Positions 56,705 to 64,000 of a stretch of 64,000 nucleotides of DNA are shown one piece after another. The notes under the pieces are model-generated. The model ran no database searches. It saw nothing but the letters and a program-made list of their open reading frames with translations, and was not told where the DNA came from. The DNA comes from Reticulascus tulasneorum. Its lineage: Eukaryota; Ascomycota; Sordariomycetes; Glomerellales; Reticulascaceae. The translations under genes were made by a program, and so were the position numbers. Location: contig LSAX01000002.1 in NCBI GenBank assembly GCA_001557505.1, positions 1,860,001 through 1,924,000 on the forward strand. Direction: 5' to 3'. Positions within the stretch are counted from its first letter, which is position 1; the number at the start of each line of letters is the position of its first letter.

Positions 56705-57891
56705 TTATTGCAACATCTCTTCAAATATCTTGATCAGGCTGCGTACTCCCGTAAGCGTGTTCTCGTCAGGGCCTTGGCCTGGTGTCCATTGCGCATGTGC
56801 GAAGTCGATCAGTTTCAACGTATAAATTTTCGGTAAGACTGGAGCGTCCTCGTCGTCTTCGAGCTCTTCATCCATCAGCTCGATACCACTATCCACTCTA
56901 TGGGTGGATCTACCAGGCTTGTCGCTCCTCTCGGACTCTACCGCAGCCACGCTTGAGTTGTTCTCCTCTATGAGCTCCCGCAGTCTCACGCCATCGCCTT
57001 CGAACACGAAGAGGAGACTGGCGGAGTACATCCTGCTCTCGTGCGCGGACATCACCTTTTCAACATTTCGCAGATCGCGAAGGAAGGCTTCCGTAACCGC
57101 ATTGCTCAGATCAGCATCGACAGCGGCTGTTGGATTGAAGATGAATTTTCGGAAAGAGTCGACGACGTTGGCGACATTGACAGACACGCGGCCATAGTCT
57201 TTGTCGTAGATCTTGTATTCCTCCTCATCCAAGTCCGACTTCATCGTGGAGCCACGATACACTCTCATCCCAGCTATTCTGAAGCCGAGTGGGCCGTGTG
57301 TGGTTTCCGACGTGATCTTGTCGAATCTTGTCTTCTTCTGTTGCGGCGCATCGTCTGCCCACAGTCGCACGCCTAGCTTGACATCAAGGATGTTTGGGTG
57401 TGAAAAGCCAGATGCTGCATTCTCCAGTACGACGGCTTGATCTGTTTGTATCTTTTTGGATTTGTTCGGTACCCAGGTGTGGTTATCCTTGGGTTGAGGT
57501 GTCGAGCTCTGGGCGCCACTGATGGCTTGTGTTATTTGTTCCTTGACGGCAGCGGAAACAGGTCCTGGGACGCCATCTTCTATGGAGCTAAGGTCTGCCG
57601 GGTCGCTGAGTGTTAATGTGCCCATGAACAAGGGCATGATATCCGCAAACTCGGGATGTCTTCTGTTGGCGGAGTGGTAGAAATCGATCTCAGCCTGCGT
57701 GCAGGGCTTTACGAACAGCTCGCCATCGGCGTCAACCATGGTTCCGGCACTGTAGTTGGAAGGTCAGGAGCTGTTGCAATGCGCGACATGCGGCGCATCT
57801 TGGCGTGGGTAGTAGGGACTTACTGGCCAGCAACCGCGTGGTTGTAGTCGATGAGGTCAGATCGCGCCGGGATTTGTTTATTGCCCATCAT
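56705..57891 (-). CDS. Inositol polyphosphate multikinase (Ipk2/Arg82)
   Basis: Two exons: 57824-57891 and 56705-57749, intron 57750-57823, 370 residues. Splicing builds the family start VAGHAGTMVDADGELFVKPC. The inositol phosphate-binding motif PxxxDxKxG is PNILDVKLG (residues 141-149), followed by RLW; later SASLLFVFEGD and the metal/ATP motif LIDFAHAQW. The C-terminus has GVRSLIKIFEEML. The enzyme phosphorylates Ins(1,4,5)P3 stepwise to Ins(1,3,4,5,6)P5 in nucleus and cytoplasm, and yeast Arg82 also stabilises arginine-responsive transcription factors. An acidic Asp/Glu-rich stretch (ELMDEELEDDEDAP) precedes the last motif. Two consecutive Met codons start the ORF; kinases of the Kcs1 group are much longer, so they are excluded. 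Confidence 0.93.
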
Positions 57892-59926
57892 CTTGATGGT
57901 TCGGGGATTTGGAAACTCTGGAGCTGTATCTAGCACGATCGCATGTCTCTGGGGAATTGAGAGATGGAAGGGGGTGGAGAGTCCGGGGTACTCCTGGACA
58001 GTTTGGAGTAGGTGTGGAATTTAGGGGGAGATGGGTTGCGCACGTGTGGCGATCCCGCAATATCATCGGTTGGCAAATGGTGACTCGAAGGTTTCGCTAC
58101 CGGTCCTGGATTGAGGCATGGAAACTGGAAAGCAGCAACAGCAAAGCGGGATGACGAGCTGATTTTAAAAGCGGACTTCAAGGTGAGTGCGTGAATGGGT
58201 GTGTATGGGGTGACGGCGCAGTATTACGGACGGAATAGGATGTAAATGCGAGGTCACAAAGCCACGCCAGCAGAAGCCAGGCGAATATGCGGAAAAAAGC
58301 AGCCAGCCAGGCGGGCTAGGAGGGGGCGTGATGAAGCAATCAAAAATCCAAGCATTTGGGGCGGTCGGCTGGCAGGATCTCCGCCTGGAAATGCAGATGC
58401 CATCCACTGGAAAGTTGCGCTATTATCGCCTAATGGGAATAAAGTCCCTCCAGGTTGCCTCTACTAATCCCTGTACCTGGATGTGGCGGATTTTCAAGGG
58501 ATGGCGTCTCTAAGCCACGCAGTCTCAGTCATTTCCAGGAAGCCTCATCCAGTCGTTAGCCTCTCTGGCGGCCACACAGATTCCCTTGCCCGGCCGCAGC
58601 TCATCTGTTGTGCTTCGTCCAACATGCAATTTTTTTCTTCCAACTACCCAGCCGAAGCCACTTGAGGCTTTTGTACAAGCTAAGTTATTGCAAAATTTCT
58701 CCATCCATCCCACAGGACCCCGACGCTTCTCCGGATACGGATAGACGAATGATGACTCGCTGTCCAGCCCGGAACGTCCCGGGTCAGGTGAGAGCCAGGT
58801 GTGGTGATTGTGTCCGCTGTGACATTTCTCTTGGCGGACTTCAGCGAGCCACGACAAGAGAAGGGTTGTCAGATGTCAGACGATGCCGCAGTTCGAATGG
58901 CATTCTGGAAGAATTCTTCCCGAGCGGCTGCCCGTCATACGGGATGGCGTTTCCGAACTAAGTGCCCGAAGCAACGTTCCGTCCATATCTCGCCATCTGA
59001 ATCTGCATTATGGTGGTAAAATATTACTGTGCATCGTGAAGTCGTTGGTCGTCTCCCACAATGCGAGTTGCTCACTCCACGGCCACAAACTCCACTCTGA
59101 GAATATCCCACAATTAACCACAGCCTCCTAGAGAAAGGATCCATCTGGACGCGTGACTCCCGTCTGTCATCGGATAAGAGCCGACTACCCCGGATCAGAG
59201 CTTAAGCACTAGTATGCCGTTCCTTCGTACGCCAACCCTGGCGTTTTACTCGCCCAACTCCAGGCAGCCGGCTCACCTTGGAACATTCAAATGTACACCG
59301 CCAACCCGACTAGCGGAAACGCTCAAAAATGGCCGTTGAATAGAGTGGCAGCTTGGTTTCATTTGCTATTCACCGCTACCTTTCCGTCCCTAGCGTTGGC
59401 GCGATCACATTGTGGCACATAAATTGCGTTATGCTCCGCCTCACCTCAGGGACCACCTGTTTTTGCGCTTGCACCACAAAATTGAAACTACTGCAAGCAA
59501 ACAAGCCTGCGTCGCCTGGGGTTATGTTGCTGTTCTTCTTATTGGCCTCCTGTCCCACGTTTGCCTGGTGGCCCATGCAGTGGCCCCAACGTGTCCCTGC
59601 ATCTTCCCGAAAGCAGGTGTAAGTGAGAGATTTGGGATCTGAGAAATAGCATGTCCGACTACAGATGTATGTATGTCTATCTTGACAATTCGCTGAACCA
59701 AACAAGAGTCAACAAGTGTATTCTATGGGGAGAGCACGATCGGTAGCAACGGTACTCAGTACTTCCTGCCCAAATAGACTCGTATTCATGAACCTTTACT
59801 CATGTGATCTACATTGCTCTTCCGTCTATCTTAATGAGATCCACTCATATGTGAATTCAACGATCTGCTTCACAACTACTAGCTTAGCCCTCATCCCGCA
59901 AAGCTTGGTTAGAATCGCAGCCCAAC
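57892..59926. other. 2-kb intergenic region between divergent genes
   Basis: Shared upstream region of the kinase (-) and Arb1 (+) genes. Open frames at 58246-58961 and 59353-59642 are short, overlap on both strands and show no domain. No repeat, RNA gene or element was recognised. Confidence 0.45.
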
Positions 59927-61660
59927 ATGGCACCTCTGCCTGATATCCTGCCAGATGTGGAGGCTGGTGCTCCCGTCCCTACTTCCGCCTGCGACCAGGT
60001 TGAGGTTGCACAGCCATGCAACGCCGAACACATGGCACCAACCAACGGAGACGACCAGGAGGTCCCCAGAAATGAAGGTGAGACTAGCAGTGGCACAAGG
60101 TCTTCGAAGCTTCTCATGCACCACTAACCGAATCACTAGCGATTGATCATGAGCTTGGCACCTCTGACACCCCTCATATTGACGATATTCTTCCCCTCAC
60201 GCAGCGGAAGAGGAAGAACAACAGGAGCACTGCCGATCGAGGGCCAACTGCTCTGCCCAAGTATCGGGGAACTGGATTTGAGGGTAACTAATTTCGCATG
60301 TTCCCGGTCTGGGCTTCCGCTCACTCTTTCTACAGAATTCTATGCAGATCCGCCGATGACCCCTGGGGAAGCCCTAGAAGAACGTCTAGACATATACTTT
60401 CCGTAAGTGCTGCTACCTTCCGCTGAGCCAATGTTCATACTGACCGGTATTGCAAAGAGAGCGACCATTCTATGAGTGCGTCTGAGAGTGTTCCCGACTT
60501 CATGTCGAGTATGCAAGCAGCTGATGACATATAGGCGCATTGAGGAGTGCATCCAGCGCTATCGAGCTCGCAGACGCATGAAGAACGACACTACCGTACT
60601 CTTCAACAAGTATCTCTTCCTCGGTGGCATTGACTGTTCCCCGCGCCAGTTCACCGGCATCGGCAATGTGGATTCCAATAACGCAACTGCGGATGAGATG
60701 CGGGAGGCATCTGCTATCGACAAAATCCACCAGTCTAGCGGCGGAAGCATGTACTACACAGCCACCATGCCTGAGCACTGGGATGTCGACTTCACAGGGG
60801 TGGTCTCTGGCTTTCTATCTGAGACCGTCCCTACCATGACCGGCTGGAACTACGAACGCATGGGCAAGGCAGTTGGTGTCGTTGACAACTTCCTCAGGTA
60901 CATCTTGCACCACGATGTCTGCCCCGAGTACGAAGAAGACATCAAGGAGGCCATCGAGATCTGCGCTTGCGCCACAGTCGACCTGCCAATGACCCATCAA
61001 TGTCTGATTCAGTTCCCTGGACAGTTTAACCTGGCTGCTGCCGAACTGTACTGCAAGGACACCTTCTCGTTCTGGAACGTTGACCACGGGTTCCAGCGTC
61101 CTGAGTACTTTGATGCCGAGCGAGTGTTCAAAGCTGCGATCTCCCTCTTAGCGGACGATGACGAGTATACTCGCATGTGCAAGGCTTCGTCCATTTTTGT
61201 GGTTGATGAAATTGATTGCGATATGGAAGTCGTCGCTGTGCACCGGCCCAGCAAGGATATTTCCAAATTATTCAGAAGCATTCGTGACCCGCGTCGCGGG
61301 AAGGCCCGCCATGCGGCAATTGGTAAAGTTGTTCTGAAACCTTGCATCATCGAGAATGGATGGGACCATGGTGACCTACCGCGGCCTATCGGGGAAGTCG
61401 AGCAGACATTCTTCCTTGATGACGCCATTCTGGCTAGAATGCAGCCCGGTTTCAAGTTGCAGCTCATTATCTGTAAGTTGAACATCGGGATCAAGTTTAT
61501 CAAGAACGCATCGAGTGTTTTTGTTCCCTGGTACACTTTCCTCCCCCAGGAGTTGATGTACAGATACAAGGAGCCTAAACCCAATTATCGACCTGCACCA
61601 TCAGTTCATGATCCTGAGTTGGAGGAGAGAGAAGAGGAGAAGGAGTTCAAGGAAGGCTAG
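59927..61660 (+). CDS. Arb1-like subunit of the Argonaute siRNA chaperone complex
   Basis: Five exons joined in frame: 59927-60079, 60139-60283, 60337-60401, a short exon at about 60460-60475, and 60536-61660; about 500 residues. After an acidic, basic-patched leader (LTQRKRKNNRST) come ALPKYRGTGFEEFYADPPMTP, ERPFYERIEECIQRYRARRR, LFNKYLFLGGIDCSPRQFTG, EHWDVDFTGVVSGFLSETVP and AVGVVDNFLRYILHHDVCPEY, the conserved blocks of fungal Arb1. In fission yeast Arb1 works with Arb2 in the ARC complex, which holds duplex siRNA on Argonaute before RITS assembly and heterochromatin formation. Its presence suggests this organism keeps nuclear RNAi. The acidic tail (ELEEREEEKEFKEG) is unusual but plausible. 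Argonaute and Dicer are not in this window. Confidence 0.88.
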
Positions 61661-62086
61661 GCAGAGCGTCAAAGATCTCGAAAGATCATGGCCTGGCAGC
61701 CGAAGAATCCACGAAATTGCTTTCCAAACACATACTCGAAACGAATCGGCTGAAACGGCTGCAATTAGGCAGTGCACGTGGACTGGTACTCACATATAAT
61801 CGGAAAAGAGAGTAGGGAGTACCTATAAATGAGTTTCATTGACAATAATCGCGGGTCCCAGTACTCCTACTTGTAGCACACATTAATCCAAACACCTTAA
61901 AAGCAAATATGTAGCCAAACAAGCCTGCAACCAAAACACAAGCATCGTTACGAGTCGCCTTCTGGAGGCAAAGGCAATCGAGCTCCATCGCCGACCAAAA
62001 CTTCTAGCCATCTTGCTAGTTCATCGACTTTGTCGTGCACCACCTACAAATTGGTCTGGCTTCTTCCGCTTTCCTTCTCAGCTGCT
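61661..62086. other. Convergent spacer
   Basis: 3' flanks of Arb1 and the Pmp3-type gene; nothing else visible. Confidence 0.5.
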
Positions 62087-62661
62087 CTAATCATGGTTCT
62101 GGACCTTATGATCACCCGCCACAACCTCAGCATAGCTAGGCGGCACGGCACCATCGCTGCTGCCCTCTGCACCGTTTTGTGGGTGCTGCGGTACAGATGA
62201 TTGGCCAGCGCTGGTAGTGCCATAGCTCATACCGTGATGAGGCTCTGAAGGCTTTGGCTGTGGTTGGCGCTGTCCTCTGGCATCGTTGCCATGAACAAAG
62301 ACGTACGTTACACGACCGCTTTCATTGTGTTGCGGGACGGACTCGTACTCGTAGCTAGGTTCGGGGAACTTGGCGATTATGTACCACGCGTGTATCAAAC
62401 CAGGGATCTGGATTATGTTAGTTGGGCGGGTCGCAAAAACAGACAGAAGGGGGACATACCCAGCCAAGCATGCAGAGCAGGATGTTGATGATCGAATCAG
62501 CGGAGCAGATACCGCATTTGACCCAGACTGTGTGTTGTTTGTTAGCATCGTGACACTCTAGGCAGACGGTTTCCGGGGTATGCGGGGTGGCACTTGAACA
62601 TACCAGGCAGAGGGGGAAAGAGGATGGCCAAGAGACCGAGAAAGATATCGGCAGAACACAT
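62087..62661 (-). CDS. Pmp3/UPF0057-type membrane proteolipid with extended tail
   Basis: Three exons on the minus strand, starting at 62661 (introns about 62532-62605 and 62411-62463), about 148 residues. The N-terminal 55 residues are the Pmp3 fold: ADIFLGLLAILFPPLPVWVKCG and SIINILLCMLGWIPGLIHAW, two membrane helices, followed by YIIAKFPEPSYEYE. Pmp3 proteins are small plasma-membrane stress proteins that affect membrane potential and salt tolerance. The usual length is 50-60 residues; this one has a polar tail of about 90 residues (Gln/Pro/Gly-rich, ending VPPSYAEVVAGDHKVQNHD) with a PPSY motif, a candidate for WW-domain/Rsp5-type binding (inference). Confidence 0.88.
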
Positions 62662-63102
62662 CGTAGAGTGCTTTGGAAGTCGCGAGGGTTTGTGGTAGAG
62701 GTCAGAGATTGTGTTGATTGTAGGAGAGAATTGGTTGAAGATTTCGAAGTGAAGAACGGGAGAGATGACGTTCGGGGAGTCAATAGGGCAGGTCAGCGGC
62801 CATGAGGGATCCTGGTGGCGGAGCGTAAAGGTGGGCTTGCGTAAGTTCGACAGGTACGTAATGCGTGGGTGCGATTAGTGATTGGCTACTCGGATTATTA
62901 CGGGCCGATTTCCAGGGTCCACACGACCCGAAAGTAGCACGTGCGCTCTAGATTTATCACCACTAATAATCACTCACCCTACTGCAATTGGGGCCGGATT
63001 TACAGATTACCCGACGTTGCACTCTATGTACGTAGCTCTGAGTCTCGAAGTACCTCACGGTGGAGCAAGGCTAATTAATGATGAGATAAGAGACTCTCAG
63101 AT
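62662..63102. promoter_or_regulatory. Divergent upstream region of Pmp3-type and HET genes
   Basis: 440 bp between divergent genes. No motif could be assigned. An open frame at 62882-63256 overlaps the HET start in another frame and is not supported. Confidence 0.4.
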
Positions 63103-64000
63103 ATGGATATCATTGGATTTCTGGGGCAAGGAGAGGTGGAAGAGGAAGAGGAAGGAGAGGAGCCAGGCTTCTGCGGCGAAAATTCGATGCTGGATTGGGA
63201 CTGGAAACGGTCCGATCGATATGGCGGCCAGTCTGTCAACCTTGGGGAATGGTTAGCAGGTACCCATGCAGCCAGACCGCAAACCGGCGAGTCCGCCAGG
63301 CTCAGAGAGTGGTTGTCTGGCAACAGCACAGGCAAACAGCCAAAGAAGAATGTGTGTAAGTCCTGCGGAGATTTTGATGTTACGGCCGCCTTCCACCAAC
63401 AGCAAACTGCCTTTTCAGAGAGGTACTCCAAATGGGACAGAAAACCAAGTGTTGAGGACATCAAGGCTTCAGCAGAAGGCGGCTGCAAAAGGTGTGAGGT
63501 TCTGACCCAAGCCTTGCACTATCTCGGCCCCAATGGGAGCAGTGGGGCGTTGAGTCTGAAATTTCTTCCATCATCTGTGGCTATGTTCACTCCCACAAAG
63601 TACTTGGAGATATTCCCGAGTGACGGGGAGCCATCGATATCATGTGGTTTCCCCTCCGGAGTGGGAATTGGGAGAAGGCGATACGCGGATATTAAAGACC
63701 CGGTGTGCTTTGAAGAGATCACCATGGCGATTAACGACTGCATCCTCAATCACCCTGATTGTCGCCCGCCGGCAAACTCACTCAGACCAAATCGACTCGT
63801 AGAGGTTCCAGTAGAGGATGGTTTACCAATCAAGATTGTCCATGCCCCGGCAGATGTCGAGTACGCCGCATTATCGCACTGCTGGGGGACGAAACCACTG
63901 AAACGGCTTCTCAGAGAGCATGGAATTGGTGATATATCTTTTTCGTGGGAGGAGCTGCCGAGGTCATTTCATGATGCGTGCACTGTGGCGCGGGGTTTGT
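63103..64000 (+). CDS. HET-domain protein, 3' end beyond window
   Basis: An uninterrupted frame runs from the ATG at 63103 to the window edge (299 codons) without a stop, so it is absent from stop-bounded ORF lists. The N-terminal part is acidic, then has a CxxC..CxxC-like cluster (VCKSCGDFDV, then GGCKRCEVL) found before many fungal HET domains. The HET domain begins with VEYAALSHCWGT and continues to EELPRSFHDACTVARGL at the right edge; the later HET motif (LCIIQD type) lies outside. Likely a self/non-self recognition factor. The Pmp3-type gene is its divergent neighbour. The start is the first Met in an open frame after in-frame stops; another upstream Met was not found. Confidence 0.85.
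   Translation, partial: MDIIGFLGQGEVEEEEEGEEPGFCGENSMLDWDWKRSDRYGGQSVNLGEWLAGTHAARPQTGESARLREWLSGNSTGKQPKKNVCKSCGDFDVTAAFHQQQTAFSERYSKWDRKPSVEDIKASAEGGCKRCEVLTQALHYLGPNGSSGALSLKFLPSSVAMFTPTKYLEIFPSDGEPSISCGFPSGVGIGRRRYADIKDPVCFEEITMAINDCILNHPDCRPPANSLRPNRLVEVPVEDGLPIKIVHAPADVEYAALSHCWGTKPLKRLLREHGIGDISFSWEELPRSFHDACTVARGL

Noticed and set aside
62882..63256. 124-codon plus-strand ORF
   Set aside because: Overlaps the HET gene in a different frame; the HET frame carries recognisable motifs and extends far further.

Overview
The window is nuclear DNA of a filamentous ascomycete (Pezizomycotina). The genes carry many short GT-AG introns of about 45-100 nt and lie on both strands with 0.4-2 kb spacers. 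The gene families fit this group: HET-domain proteins, a LaeA/UMTA-type methyltransferase, an Arb1 RNAi factor, a Bas2-like secreted Cys-repeat protein, a CAP22-like GPI protein and a Taka-type amylase. I cannot name the genus. No rRNA, tRNA, CRISPR array or intact transposon was recognised.

Layout. 0-8 kb: a subtilase truncated by the left edge (-), a bacterial-type YdeI/OmdA protein (-), a DUF7704-type membrane protein (+) and a GH13 alpha-amylase without a visible signal peptide (+). 8-13.3 kb: a TauD/Jlp1-type sulfonate dioxygenase (-) diverging from a Dal5/Soa1-type transporter (+), which suggests a sulfonate uptake and use module. 14-32.2 kb is accessory in character. It holds a CorA-like protein with a probable frameshift and an 18-C tract, a chimeric gene joining a trypsin-fold domain to an inactivated peptide:N-glycanase, a divergent C-tail membrane protein, a LaeA-like methyltransferase, a HET protein with extra membrane segments, a four-repeat Bas2-like secreted protein and a second CorA-like protein. 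32.2-38.5 kb: a GH106-type alpha-L-rhamnosidase (-) and the mRNA 3'-end factor Clp1 (-). 38.5-42.4 kb is gene-poor. 42.4-50.3 kb: a secreted beta-propeller/multicopper-oxidase fusion (+) followed by pyranose 2-oxidase (+), an extracellular or redox pair. 50.9-64 kb: a CAP22-like protein (-), then housekeeping genes (Prp22 splicing helicase, Ipk2/Arg82 inositol polyphosphate kinase, Arb1, a Pmp3-type proteolipid) and a second HET gene cut by the right edge.

Most unusual content: (1) the 937-codon gene at 16542-19398. A chymotrypsin-fold domain with an apparent His/Asp/Cys triad runs without interruption into a PNG1 homologue whose catalytic Cys and His are replaced (Ile, Tyr). (2) The propeller-MCO fusion at 42413-46963. 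Exon boundaries were placed by eye from reading-frame continuity and splice consensus and need transcript support.
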